A DNA stretch of 64,000 nt, taken from NCBI RefSeq assembly GCF_004114535.1, contig NZ_LBJC01000081.1:124001-188000 (forward strand), written 5' to 3'. Under the pieces are notes generated by a model. The model saw only the letters and a list, made by a program, of their open reading frames with translations. It did not search any database and was not told where the DNA came from. Of this stretch, positions 41,939 through 50,881 are shown piece after piece. Position numbers and translations under genes: made by a program. This stretch comes from Bradyrhizobium nanningense. GTDB lineage: Bacteria > Pseudomonadota > Alphaproteobacteria > Rhizobiales > Xanthobacteraceae. Positions within the stretch are counted from its first letter, which is position 1. The number at the start of each line of letters is the position of its first letter.

Positions 41939-43996
41939 GTGGCGACATATCTGGACACGCTCAATGCGGAGCAGCGCCGCGCCGTGGAGCATGGCGTGGC
42001 CGATGGCGCGACCGTGGGCGCTCCCCTGCTCGTCATTGCCGGCGCCGGCTCCGGCAAGACCAACACGCTGGCCCACCGCGTTGCGCATCTGATCGTCGCG
42101 GGCGCCGATCCCCGCCGCATCCTCCTGATGACGTTCTCCCGCCGGGCCGCGGCCGAGATGGCCGGCCGCGTCGAGCGCATCGCCCGCAAGGTGCTGGGCG
42201 AGAACAACGCCGCGATCATGCGCGATGCGCTGACCTGGGCCGGCACCTTCCACGGCATTGGCGCGCGTCTGTTGCGCGAATATGCCGAACGGATCGGCGT
42301 CGATCCTTCGTTCACCATCCACGACCGCGAGGATTCCGCCGACCTGATGAATCTGGTCCGGCACGAGCGCGGTCTGTCGAAGACGGAGAGCCGCTTTCCG
42401 GCCAAGGGCACCTGCCTGTCAATCTACTCGCGCTGCGTCAATGCCGAGATGGAGATCGAGAAGGTGCTCGGCCAACACTATCCCTGGTGCGCGGGCTGGG
42501 CCGCGGAGTTGAAGGGCCTGTTCGCGGCCTACGTCGAGGCCAAGCAGGCCCAGCACGTGCTCGATTACGACGACCTCCTGCTGTACTGGTCGCAGATGAT
42601 GAGCGATGCGCCGATCTCGGAAGAAATCGGCGGCCGCTTCGATCACGTGCTGGTCGACGAATACCAGGACACCAACCGCCTGCAATCCTCGATCCTCTTG
42701 GCGCTGAAGCCCGACGGACGCGGACTCACCGTGGTCGGCGACGACGCGCAGTCGATCTATTCGTTCCGCGCCGCCACCGTGCGCAACATCCTGGACTTCC
42801 CGCAAAGCTTCTCGCCGCGCGCCGAGCTCATCACGCTCGACCGCAACTACCGCTCGACGCAAACCGTGCTGGCGGCGGCCAACGGCGTCATCGGGCTTGC
42901 GCGCGAGCGGTTCACCAAAAACCTCTGGACCGACCGCACCGCCTCGCACAAGCCGCAGCTCGTCACCGTCCACGACGAGGCCGACCAGGCGCGCTATATC
43001 GTCGAGGAGGTGCTGGCGAACCGCGAGCAAGGCGCGCTGCTCAAGCACCAGGCGGTGCTGTTCCGGACGTCCTCGCATTCCGGCCCGCTGGAGATCGAAC
43101 TCACTCGCCGCAACATTCCTTTCGTCAAGTTCGGCGGGCTGAAATTCCTCGACGCAGCTCACGTCAAGGACGTGCTGGCGCTGCTGCGCTTTGCCGAGAA
43201 TCCGCGCGACCGCGTCGCCGGTTTCCGCATCATGCATCTCTTGCCAGGCATCGGGCCTGCCACCGCGCAGCGCGTGCTCGACCAGATGGCGGAGAGCACC
43301 GATCCGCTTCACACGCTCGGCCAGCTCCCGGTGCCCGCACGCACCGGCGCGGACTGGACCGACTTCGTCCGCACCGTGGAGAACCTGCGCTATTCGGAAT
43401 GGCCGGTCGATCTCGAACGCGTGCGGCTCTGGTACGAACCGCATCTCGACCGCATCCACGAGGATTCGGAGACGCGCCGCGCCGACCTGATGCAGCTCGA
43501 GCAGATCGCGAGCGGCTATGCCAGCCGCGAAAAATTCCTGACCGAGCTCACGCTCGATCCGCCGGATGCGACCAGCGACAAATCCGGGCCGCCCTTGCGC
43601 GACGAGGATTATCTGATCCTCTCCACCATCCACTCCGCCAAGGGCCAGGAGTGGAAGTCGGTGTTCGTGCTCAACGTCGTCGACGGCTGCATGCCGTCCG
43701 ATCTCGGCGCTGGCACCAGCGCCGAACTGGAAGAGGAGCGCCGGCTGCTCTATGTCGCGATGACGCGCGCCAAGGACGATCTGCACCTCGTCGTTCCCCA
43801 GCGCTTCTTCACCCACGGCCAGGCCGCCAAGGGCGACCGCCACGTCTACGCCTCGCGCACCCGCTTCATCCCGGAGCAGCTGGTCCATCTGTTCGAGCGC
43901 ACCGCCTGGCCGAAGGCCTCGGCGGGGGCGGCGCGATCCGCGGCGCAGGGCCCGAAGATCGACATCGGGGCACGGATGCGCGGGATGTGGCGGTAG
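41939..43996 (+). CDS. UvrD/PcrA-like ATP-dependent DNA helicase
   Basis: 685 residues of superfamily 1A. Motif I is IAGAGSGKTNTL, followed by motif Ia (LLMTFSRRAA), motif II (VLVDEYQDTN), motif III (TVVGDDAQSIYSFRAA), motif IV (ITLDRNYRST) and the C-terminal motifs (LSTIHSAKGQEWKSVFVLNVVDG and RRLLYVAMTRAKDDLHL). All helicase motifs appear intact. The protein unwinds DNA during repair or replication restart. I chose the GTG at 41939 (VATYLDTLNAEQ), which fits family N-termini; an upstream TTG is possible. Confidence 0.93.
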   Translation: MATYLDTLNAEQRRAVEHGVADGATVGAPLLVIAGAGSGKTNTLAHRVAHLIVAGADPRRILLMTFSRRAAAEMAGRVERIARKVLGENNAAIMRDALTWAGTFHGIGARLLREYAERIGVDPSFTIHDREDSADLMNLVRHERGLSKTESRFPAKGTCLSIYSRCVNAEMEIEKVLGQHYPWCAGWAAELKGLFAAYVEAKQAQHVLDYDDLLLYWSQMMSDAPISEEIGGRFDHVLVDEYQDTNRLQSSILLALKPDGRGLTVVGDDAQSIYSFRAATVRNILDFPQSFSPRAELITLDRNYRSTQTVLAAANGVIGLARERFTKNLWTDRTASHKPQLVTVHDEADQARYIVEEVLANREQGALLKHQAVLFRTSSHSGPLEIELTRRNIPFVKFGGLKFLDAAHVKDVLALLRFAENPRDRVAGFRIMHLLPGIGPATAQRVLDQMAESTDPLHTLGQLPVPARTGADWTDFVRTVENLRYSEWPVDLERVRLWYEPHLDRIHEDSETRRADLMQLEQIASGYASREKFLTELTLDPPDATSDKSGPPLRDEDYLILSTIHSAKGQEWKSVFVLNVVDGCMPSDLGAGTSAELEEERRLLYVAMTRAKDDLHLVVPQRFFTHGQAAKGDRHVYASRTRFIPEQLVHLFERTAWPKASAGAARSAAQGPKIDIGARMRGMWR

Positions 43997-44049
43997 TGGC
44001 TGGAGCGAGATGAGATCAGCCTCGATTGCAGCAACGACGGAGGTGCGCT

Positions 44050-44197
44050 CCCTCCCCCGCTTGCGGGGGAGGGTTGGGGAGAGGGTGTCTCCGCAACGGG
44101 ACACCCCCCAGAGGAGACAACCCTCACCCGGCGCGCGGGACGATGCTCCGCATCGCCCGGGACGCGCCGACCTCTCCCGCAAGCTTGCGGGAGAGGT
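44050..44197. repeat. Intergenic palindromic repeat with two strong hairpins
   Basis: The 11-bp perfect inverted repeat at 44050-44073 (CCCTCCCCCGC / GCGGGGGAGGG) and the 28-bp perfect palindrome at 44170-44197 (ACCTCTCCCGCAAG and its complement) flank a GC-rich core. This looks like a dispersed intergenic repeat. It lies between the convergent helicase and amidohydrolase genes and probably ends both transcripts. Confidence 0.7.
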
Positions 44198-44241
44198 GAA
44201 CCTCTCCGCGACCGCTCGATTCAACCCAAAACGATTCCGAT

Positions 44242-45489
44242 TTAGGCATCCAACCGGTCGAATTGGACCTTCCCCGCCTTCATCACCAGCGGGATGTGCT
44301 CGCCCTGGCCCAGCAGGCAGGCGACGTCGCGCAGCGGATTGCCGTCGACCACCAGCAAGTCGGCGATCGCTTCGGGCGCGATCCGGCCGAGCTTGCCCTC
44401 CATGCCGAGCACCTCGGCGCCGATCACCGTCGCGCTGGCGATGACGGCGCGCGGACCGAGAATCTCGGCGCGGATCCGGAATTCGTCGCTCTGGAGACGC
44501 TGGGACGGACCGAGCAGGTCGCTGCCAAATCCCATCTTGACGCCGGCGTCGCGATAGATCGCGAGCGAACGAAGGCCCGCGTCGTGGACATCGGCGATCT
44601 TGGCAACGCTCTCGGGCGGCAGGCCGTATTGGGCGCCCTCATTGGCGAGCGCCTCGTAGGTGACGAGCGTCGGCACCACATAGGCGCCCTTCTCGGCCAT
44701 CAGGCGCGCGGTCTTGGCATCGACCAGATTGCCGTGCTCGATGGTGCGCACGCCGCAGCGCACCGCGCGCTCGATGGCGGCGGCGGTGTAGGCATGGGCG
44801 AGCACATAGGTCTGGCGCCCGCGCGCCTCCTCGACGATGGCGCGGATCTCGTCCTCGGAGTAGCCGAAGGCACCGACCGGGTCGGTCGGTGACGCAACGC
44901 CGCCGGACGCCATGATCTTGATCTGGTCGGCGCCCATCTGCAGTTCTTCGCGCGCCGCCCGGCGCACGCCATCGACACCGTCGGCAACGCGCGCCAGCGC
45001 GCCGACACGCACGCAGCAGGGACACGGCGCGTCGCTGGCGAGATAATCCGAACGCGCCCGCATGTCGCCATGCCCGCCGGTCTGGCTCAGTGCGCGGCCG
45101 GAGACGAACAGCCGCGGACCGTCGGTGAGGCCGGTCTCGATCGCCTGCTTCATCGCATGGCCGGCGCCGCCGGCGTCGCGGACGGTGGTGAAGCCACGCC
45201 GCAGCATGCCGCGCAGCAGCAGCGTCGAGCGCAGCGTTACCAGCACGTTCGGCATGTGCACCTGCTGCGACAGGTTGAGCTCGACCGCCACCGCATGCAC
45301 ATGCAGGTCGATCAGACCGGGCATCAGCGTCTTGCCGTTCAGATCGATGGTGCGATCGGCGGTGACCTGAAGCGGCCGGTCGGAGACCTCCTTGATCACA
45401 TTGTCCTCGACCAGCACGTGATGTCCTTCGAGCAAATCCGGCTGAAGCGGATCGAGCAGAGCGGCATTCGTGAAGAGGATGCTGGGCAT
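44242..45489 (-). CDS. Metal-dependent amidohydrolase (Xaa-Pro dipeptidase/imidazolonepropionase-like)
   Basis: 415 residues. The metal ligands appear as LIDLHVHAV, the KIMASGG lysine region, AHAYT, TIEHGN and a late Asp in GFGSDLLG, the usual set for the amidohydrolase superfamily. An extra Cys pair lies in DAPCPCCVRV. It resembles the group that cleaves N-acylated amino acids or Xaa-Pro substrates. It is the last gene of the operon MFS transporter-GAF protein-amidohydrolase; the transporter probably imports its substrate. Start ATG at 45489, 17 nt after the GAF gene. Confidence 0.88.
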   Translation of the reverse strand: MPSILFTNAALLDPLQPDLLEGHHVLVEDNVIKEVSDRPLQVTADRTIDLNGKTLMPGLIDLHVHAVAVELNLSQQVHMPNVLVTLRSTLLLRGMLRRGFTTVRDAGGAGHAMKQAIETGLTDGPRLFVSGRALSQTGGHGDMRARSDYLASDAPCPCCVRVGALARVADGVDGVRRAAREELQMGADQIKIMASGGVASPTDPVGAFGYSEDEIRAIVEEARGRQTYVLAHAYTAAAIERAVRCGVRTIEHGNLVDAKTARLMAEKGAYVVPTLVTYEALANEGAQYGLPPESVAKIADVHDAGLRSLAIYRDAGVKMGFGSDLLGPSQRLQSDEFRIRAEILGPRAVIASATVIGAEVLGMEGKLGRIAPEAIADLLVVDGNPLRDVACLLGQGEHIPLVMKAGKVQFDRLDA

Positions 45490-45506
45490 GGCGGTTTCCT
45501 GTCCGG

Positions 45507-46004
45507 TCAGGACTGTGTGAGCAGCGCGGGCAAAGCGAATTGGGCGAATGGGAGACACGCAGCGACATCGTCCGCGCCGTACCAGCCCGCCCCATGCAGC
45601 AGGTTGAGCGAGCCGAGCGTGCGCCCGCGCCAGCGCACGGGCATGTTGAGCACGCTCTCGCAGCCGAGCGACGCGATCAACTCATGATCAGCGAACACGT
45701 TGCGCAGATCATCCCGGGTGCGGCCGATATAGGCCTCGCCGCGGTCGAGCACCGCCTCGGTCCACGGACCCGGCGCGAGGCGCTTGCGCCCGCCCGTCGG
45801 GTAAGGTCCGGGAAGATTGGAATAGATCCGCGCCGCTTCCCCGGTGTCGTCGTCATAGGTCAGGATCGTGAACAACTTGTGCCCGATCGCCGATTTCAAG
45901 GCGTCATCCAGCGCCGCGAACAGGGCATTCGGCTGATCCACCCTGCCCTGCGCCGCCGCTACAGCGCAGAGCAGCGGATCGGCTCGGCGTGTCGTCTCCC
46001 TCAT
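45507..46004 (-). CDS. GAF-domain protein
   Basis: 165 residues, a single GAF domain with no output domain. It has the pattern FAALDDALKSAIGHKLFTILTYDDDTGEAARIYSNLP and later ESVLNMPVRWRGRTLGSLNLLH, typical of small-molecule-binding GAF proteins. Its ATG overlaps the stop of the MFS gene (ATGA). A stand-alone GAF inside a catabolic operon suggests binding of the substrate or a redox role like the free methionine sulfoxide reductases, but the Cys pattern of those is not obvious. Confidence 0.82.
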   Translation of the reverse strand: MRETTRRADPLLCAVAAAQGRVDQPNALFAALDDALKSAIGHKLFTILTYDDDTGEAARIYSNLPGPYPTGGRKRLAPGPWTEAVLDRGEAYIGRTRDDLRNVFADHELIASLGCESVLNMPVRWRGRTLGSLNLLHGAGWYGADDVAACLPFAQFALPALLTQS

Positions 46005-47359
46005 GCCACTTCGCCCGCGGCAATGTCTTCCAGTGAACGGCCGCGCGTCGGCACGCCCATCACCACGACGGTCAGCGCGCCGATCAGCAGGACGCTGGTG
46101 GTAATGCCGAACACGCCGGCAAAGCCGAAATTGGGATAGAGGTAGCCGACCAGGATCGGCGAAATGATCGCGCCGATGCGGCCGATCGCCGAGGCAAGGC
46201 CGGCGCCGGTGGTTCGCACCGGCGTCGGAAACACCTCCGCCGTATAGGCATAGACGCCCGCATAGGTGCCGTTCATGAAGAAGGACAGCAAGATACCCGC
46301 CACCATGATGTGCTGGTCGCTCTGCGCAAAGGCGAGCCCGAGCGCGCTGGCGCCGCCGAGCACCATGTAGCACGCAATGGTCGCCTGCCGGCCGATCCGC
46401 TCGTTGAACCAGGCGGCGCTGAAATAGCCCGGAATCTGCGCGCAATAGATCGCGATCGAATAGGCGAAGCTCTTGGTGATGCTCATGCCGTTCTGAACCA
46501 GCAGGCCGGGGATCCAGACGAAGAAGGAATAATAGCTGAAGGTGATCGCGAGCCACATGATCCAGGTCATGATGGTGATGCGCGCCTGGCGGCCGGCGAG
46601 CAGCGCGGCGAAATTAGCAAGCAGCGTTCCTCCGGCTGCGGGAGGACTGACCGCATCGACGACCGGCTGCGGCAGCACGCGCCCCTCGCGTGCGAAGCCG
46701 GATTCGATCCTGTCGAGCACCGCTTCGGCTTCTTTCGCCCTGCCCCGGCTTTCGAGCCAGCGCGGCGATTCCGGCAGCGCCCTGCGCCACCACAGCAGCA
46801 TCACGACCGGCACGGCCGTGATCACCAGCACGATGCGCCAGCCGTTCTCATAGGCGGGAACGATGAAGTAGCCGAGCAAGGCGGCGGCGACGAAGCCGAA
46901 GGAGAAGAAGCCGGCCAGTGCACCGGTAAAGCTGCCACGGAAGCGCCGCGCCACGAACTCGGCGAGATAGGGCGCGATGATCGCGCTCTCCGCGCCGGTG
47001 CCCATGCCGGCAACGACACGGGCGGCAAAGAAGGACGGCCAGCTGTCCACCGCCGCGCTGACGATCGATGCGACACAATAGAGCGCCAGCGCCGACATCA
47101 TGACCGCGCGGCGGCCGATCAGGTCGCCGAGCGTGCCCGCCAGCAGCGCGCCAAACAGGAAGCCGATATAGGTGCTGCTGCCGAGCACACCGATCTGCAC
47201 GCTCGTCAGATTCCAGGCGGTGCGCAGCACCGGCAGGATGAACGCCAGCACGGCCGCGTCCATCGCGTCGAACATGTAGCCGAGCCCGCCCATCAACAAC
47301 AGATGCGTGTGGAAGCGCGCGTATGGCAGGCGCTCGATGCGCGCCGAGATCATCGACAT
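46001..47359 (-). CDS. MFS transporter, aromatic acid/H+ symporter-like
   Basis: 452 residues with twelve membrane segments. The segment 2-3 loop reads GALLAGTLGDLIGRRAVMM, the MFS signature, and the first helix has MGGLGYMFDAMDAAVLAFILPVL with the Asp seen in the AAHS (aromatic acid) group. A long central loop follows helix 6 (WRRALPESPRWLESRGRAKEAEAVLDRIE). It probably imports an organic acid or amide used by the amidohydrolase downstream. AGGGGGA lies before the ATG at 47359. Divergent from the LysR gene, which likely controls it. Confidence 0.9.
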   Translation of the reverse strand: MSMISARIERLPYARFHTHLLLMGGLGYMFDAMDAAVLAFILPVLRTAWNLTSVQIGVLGSSTYIGFLFGALLAGTLGDLIGRRAVMMSALALYCVASIVSAAVDSWPSFFAARVVAGMGTGAESAIIAPYLAEFVARRFRGSFTGALAGFFSFGFVAAALLGYFIVPAYENGWRIVLVITAVPVVMLLWWRRALPESPRWLESRGRAKEAEAVLDRIESGFAREGRVLPQPVVDAVSPPAAGGTLLANFAALLAGRQARITIMTWIMWLAITFSYYSFFVWIPGLLVQNGMSITKSFAYSIAIYCAQIPGYFSAAWFNERIGRQATIACYMVLGGASALGLAFAQSDQHIMVAGILLSFFMNGTYAGVYAYTAEVFPTPVRTTGAGLASAIGRIGAIISPILVGYLYPNFGFAGVFGITTSVLLIGALTVVVMGVPTRGRSLEDIAAGEVA

Positions 47360-47419
47360 GAAAGTCCCCCTCTGCTGGCGGCCCGGCACTCCGCGGTGGG
47401 GAACCATAGACAATGAGAT

Positions 47420-47433
47420 ATTATCGTCATAAT
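47420..47433. promoter_or_regulatory. Probable LysR operator
   Basis: ATTATCGTCATAAT is an inverted repeat (ATTAT-N4-ATAAT) in an AT-rich 100-bp gap between the divergent MFS and LysR genes. It contains a T-N11-A core, the usual LysR-family target form. Confidence 0.55.
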
Positions 47434-47459
47434 TTATAATTTTGATCTGTTACATCACT

Positions 47460-48389
47460 GTGGTGAATGTCCTGTCGTTCCGATCGCTCGACCTCAACCT
47501 GCTGAAAGTCTTCGAGGCGCTGATGACCGAGGGCAGCGTCACGCGCGCCGCGAGCGCGCTGACGATGACGCAGCCCGCCGTCAGCAACGCGCTCGCGCGC
47601 CTGCGCGCCGCGCTCGGCGATCCCCTGTTCGTCAGGTCCGGCACAGGCATCCGTCCGACCCAGCGCGCCGTGGTGCTATGGGAGCCGATCGGCGAGGCGC
47701 TCGAAAGCGTCCGCGGCGCGCTCGACGAGCAGGTGTTCGATCCGCGCCGCGCGCAGACCGAATTCAGCCTGTCGATGTCGGACTACGTCGCCTCGCTGGT
47801 GATGCCAAATCTCCTCAATCATTTCGGCAAGGTCGCGCCCAAGGCGCGCGTCCACACCGTTCCCAACACCATTTTGGAGATCGCAGATCAGCTCGAAGAC
47901 AATCGCGTCGATTGCGTGCTCAGCGTGTACGTCAACGAGGCGCAACAGCCGGCCGCCATCCGCTCGCGCTCGCTGTGGACGGTCGACTACGCCTGTTTCA
48001 TGCGGCGCGGCCATCCGCTCGCGGCACAAAAGCGGCTGAGCACGCGCAGCTTCCTCGGCGCAGGACATGTCGATGTCAGCCTCGCCGGCAAGACCTTGCC
48101 GTCCTACGACCTCTTCCTCGCCTCGCGCGGCCTGTCGCGCAACTTGGTCGCGACCGTCAATCACTACAGCGCCGCCTACGAGGTCGTGCGCCAGTCCGAC
48201 CTGATCGCCGTGCTGCCGAGCGACCTGCGCTCGCAATCGCGCCACGCGCCGTTCTTGCACGCCATGCCGCTTCCGCTTCGCGCGCCGCCGCGCATCGTCA
48301 GCCTGTTCTGGCACCAGCGCAACGACACCGTGCCGGCGCAGCGCTGGCTGCGCGAGACCTTGGTGGGGCTGTTCGCCAAATCCGACTGA
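47460..48389 (+). CDS. LysR-family transcriptional regulator
   Basis: 309 residues. The N-terminal helix-turn-helix reads LDLNLLKVFEALMTEGSVTRAASALTMTQPAVSNALARLRAALGDPLFVRSGTG, followed by a two-lobed effector domain. It is divergent from the MFS-GAF-amidohydrolase operon and probably switches it on with the operon's substrate as inducer. The start is one of two adjacent GTG codons at 47460 and 47463; upstream there is no better candidate. Confidence 0.9.
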   Translation: MVNVLSFRSLDLNLLKVFEALMTEGSVTRAASALTMTQPAVSNALARLRAALGDPLFVRSGTGIRPTQRAVVLWEPIGEALESVRGALDEQVFDPRRAQTEFSLSMSDYVASLVMPNLLNHFGKVAPKARVHTVPNTILEIADQLEDNRVDCVLSVYVNEAQQPAAIRSRSLWTVDYACFMRRGHPLAAQKRLSTRSFLGAGHVDVSLAGKTLPSYDLFLASRGLSRNLVATVNHYSAAYEVVRQSDLIAVLPSDLRSQSRHAPFLHAMPLPLRAPPRIVSLFWHQRNDTVPAQRWLRETLVGLFAKSD

Positions 48390-48893
48390 AACGCGGCCCC
48401 GAGCCCGACACGATCCAAAAAGGAAGCGGTGGGTTTCTCGAAGCCGCATTGTTGCACCAGCCACCGCGGCCTAGCTCCACCGCAAACGATCCCCTCCCAC
48501 AGTGGACAGGCGCAAGCTGCGCCCACAGAGACCGCAGGCGTGCCGACGATGCGAGCAACCTGGATCGGCTCTGCCATTCCCGCCACTCTTGGAAGACAGC
48601 GAAACAGGATGGCGGGTTCGGACATCGTGTAAGCCGGATGGTGTCTGCGCCTCAGAGGAGCGCAGACCTAGGTGCTGGAAGCCGAAGTCAGGCCGTGTCT
48701 GCATCCCGGTGCTCCAGATGCTTGCGAACGCGACAGCGGCCGGTTTGGTTCGCGCGATACGATGTGTCACGCTACTTCGGCAAAAGCTATTGACCCGTCC
48801 AATGGCTAAGGCAAGATAACCAAACCCACAGTGTGCGCACGCATAACCTTCTCATCGAACACCGCGCTAAGGGTTCAACGGCAAGGGGAGATC
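48390..48893. other. Gene-free stretch before the Tae4-like gene
   Basis: About 500 bp with no reading frame I can support on either strand and no clear repeat. It may be decayed DNA flanking an insertion. It should hold the promoter of the gene at 48894. Confidence 0.5.
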
Positions 48894-49397
48894 ATGGGCT
48901 TTATCAACATAGGCTACAGCACCTTGCTGGCTAACCATCCAAGCATGACCGACGATTTCAAGACAATGATCAACGGCTCCATAAAGAAATTCCACGACGA
49001 ACCAGGGCACAAGAATACGTGCGCTTCGAAAATCAGCTGGGCATTCAACCATGTCGACGGTCACTATATCAATTGCGATGGCGACTATGGAAAAGGTGGC
49101 GTGCTCGTCAAAAAAGTTCGGTGTCTTATGGACAACGACGGTTGGGAGTATATTTTTTCGACGCTCGATCTTCGGCAGTACCTCAATAACAGGTATGGTT
49201 CCGGACAGATGTTTTCGAACACATCCAAAATAGGGAGCCGAAAGGGGGTGATCATCTTTGAACCGACAGACACCAGCACCATCGGTCATACTGACATCTG
49301 GGTAGACGGGCAGATACACGATGCTGACTTGTACTTTGGCAGTTGGTATTCGGCAGTGACAAACGACAGGGTCTTTTTTTGGGACCTCAATTCGTAA
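48894..49397 (+). CDS. Tae4-like type VI amidase effector (orphan)
   Basis: 167 residues. The N-terminal part has NTCASKISWAFN with Cys43, the position of the catalytic Cys in the NTCA..MS.ALN motif of Tae4. YIFSTLDLRQYLNNRYGSG and KGVIIFEP match the next blocks, and GHTDIW (His132) followed by HDADLYF (Asp143) matches the His/Asp part; the second Cys of that region is replaced. Tae4 cleaves the D-Glu to mDAP bond of peptidoglycan in rival cells. There is no secretion gene and no obvious immunity gene nearby. The base composition is AT-richer than its neighbours. Start ATG at 48894 with GGGGAG just upstream. Confidence 0.75.
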   Translation: MGFINIGYSTLLANHPSMTDDFKTMINGSIKKFHDEPGHKNTCASKISWAFNHVDGHYINCDGDYGKGGVLVKKVRCLMDNDGWEYIFSTLDLRQYLNNRYGSGQMFSNTSKIGSRKGVIIFEPTDTSTIGHTDIWVDGQIHDADLYFGSWYSAVTNDRVFFWDLNS

Positions 49398-49412
49398 CGC
49401 AGTGACGACTGA

Positions 49413-49599
49413 CGCTTCTTGGCGAATGCCCGGCCGGAGGCTGACTTCAAATATTTCTCAAAGGCAACGGCCTGCTGCTCATCCGAGAACGCAACATAAG
49501 TCTTGAGCTCCCACCGAGTGAATTTTGACGTGGAGCAACGTCACCAGCATTGTGCTTTTTGAGGCGAGCACGAAGATCGGACGTCAGGCCGACGTGATA
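49413..49599 (-). pseudogene. Decayed GIY-YIG endonuclease-like gene
   Basis: Leftward translation gives YHVGLTSDLRARLKKHNAGDV, which matches the middle of small GIY-YIG proteins. After a frameshift the match continues as KFTRWELKTYVAFSDEQQA and FEKYLKSASGRAFAKKR. The GIY-YIG start is missing. These two halves in different frames show a broken copy beside tRNA-Tyr. Confidence 0.7.
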
Positions 49600-49679
49600 G
49601 CGTGACAGCCTTCGCTCACTTCACGTCACCTGCACTGATGCTGGCTTGCCTGGCCGTAGCTCGCGAAGCGAGCGAAGGC

Positions 49680-49765
49680 TGGTGGGGGAGGCAGGACTCG
49701 AACCTGCGAAGCCATGAGGCGGCTGATTTACAGTCAGCTCCCTTTGCCACTCGGGACACTCCCCC
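49680..49765 (-). tRNA. tRNA-Tyr (anticodon GTA)
   Basis: 86 nt on the minus strand with encoded CCA: acceptor GGGGGAG, a long variable arm, anticodon loop CTGTAAA with GTA, T-arm GCAGGTTCGAGTCCTGC. The class II shape fits Tyr. Confidence 0.96.
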
Positions 49766-49972
49766 GCTCGACGGCAGCACAATCGGGCCGGACCTTGCCG
49801 GCGGACCGAAGACGGCCATGGAACGTGAAGGCCGCGACAGCCCGGATGGGGGCGCGACCGGGCGCGTTTATGGGCGATGCGGTGGGGCAAAGTCAACCGA
49901 GGCGAACAGCTAAAATCGCCCTCGCGGGCACTCAAATTGCCATATTCCGGGACCCGTGACACAAGCGAGCCC

Positions 49973-50803
49973 ATGAAGGATCGAAAATTCGCACCTAGGG
50001 GTCCCCGCGGCGGGGCTAAGCCCTTCAACAGGCCCGGGAAATCGGCCGGCCGGCCGGCTTGGCGGGACCGCGATTCGCACTCCGACGGGCCCGTCATCCT
50101 CTATGGCTGGCACACCGTCACCATGGCGCTGGCCAATCCTCAGCGCCGGATCCGCAAGCTGACACTGACCGAGAACGCAGCGAAGCGGCTTGCGGACGAG
50201 AACATCGCGACCCCAGTCACGCCCGAGATCGTTCGGCCTCAGGAGATCGACCGTCTGCTGTCACCCGACGCCGTGCACCAGGGCCTGCTCGCCGAGGCCG
50301 ATCCCCTGCCCTCGCCCGATATCGAGACCCTGAAGCAGGAGGGCATGGTGCTGGTGCTCGACCAGATCACCGACCCCCACAATGTCGGCGCCATCCTGCG
50401 CTCGGCCGCAGCGTTCGCGGTCAAGGCGATCGTCACCACCGCGCGCCACAGTCCGGAAGCGACCGGCGTGCTGGCGAAGGCCGCCTCCGGCGCGCTCGAA
50501 TTGGTGCCAATGGTCACCGTGCAAAACCTCGCCCGCGCGCTCACCGCGCTGAACGAGCGCGGCTTCCAGACCGTCGGCCTCGACAGCGAAGGCAGCGAGG
50601 ACCTCTCGGACGTCGCGTTGCGCGAGCCGCTCGCGCTCGTGTTAGGGGCCGAAGGAAAAGGTTTGCGGCAATTAACCCGCGAGACCTGCAGCGTCGTGGC
50701 GCGGCTCGACATGCCCGGCGAGATCAAGAGCCTCAACGTGTCGAATGCCGCCGTGCTCTCGCTCTATGTCGGCGCAAGCCGGCTGGGGCTGATGAAGCGG
50801 TAG
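49973..50803 (+). CDS. rlmB: 23S rRNA 2'-O-ribose methyltransferase (TrmH/RlmB family)
   Basis: 276 residues. A basic disordered N-terminus (RGPRGGAKPFNRPGKSAGRPA) leads to the L30e-like substrate-binding domain (YGWHTVTMALANPQRRI...) and the SPOUT catalytic domain. Motif 1 is HNVGAILRSAAAF, motif 2 LALVLGAEGKGL and motif 3 IKSLNVSNAAVLSLY. This fits RlmB, which methylates G2251 of 23S rRNA, although other TrmH-family targets are possible. Start ATG at 49973. It stands alone between tRNA-Tyr and a terminator. Confidence 0.9.
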   Translation: MKDRKFAPRGPRGGAKPFNRPGKSAGRPAWRDRDSHSDGPVILYGWHTVTMALANPQRRIRKLTLTENAAKRLADENIATPVTPEIVRPQEIDRLLSPDAVHQGLLAEADPLPSPDIETLKQEGMVLVLDQITDPHNVGAILRSAAAFAVKAIVTTARHSPEATGVLAKAASGALELVPMVTVQNLARALTALNERGFQTVGLDSEGSEDLSDVALREPLALVLGAEGKGLRQLTRETCSVVARLDMPGEIKSLNVSNAAVLSLYVGASRLGLMKR

Positions 50804-50827
50804 TGCGTCGCGTTACATCGGAAAGCA

Positions 50828-50860
50828 AAACGCCCGGCCGCATCGCGCGGACGGGCGTTT
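50828..50860. terminator. Hairpin terminator after rlmB
   Basis: AAACGCCCG / CGGGCGTTT forms a 9-bp stem with a GC-rich loop. It lies between the convergent ends of rlmB and the gene at 50882 and reads T-rich in both directions. Confidence 0.7.
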
Positions 50861-50881
50861 CGTAGCTCAACCGATCAGAGA

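Noticed and set aside
44050..44197. Attachment site or integron-like element
   Set aside because: The hairpins are simple GC-rich palindromes between convergent genes, with no recombinase near; they fit a terminator or dispersed repeat.
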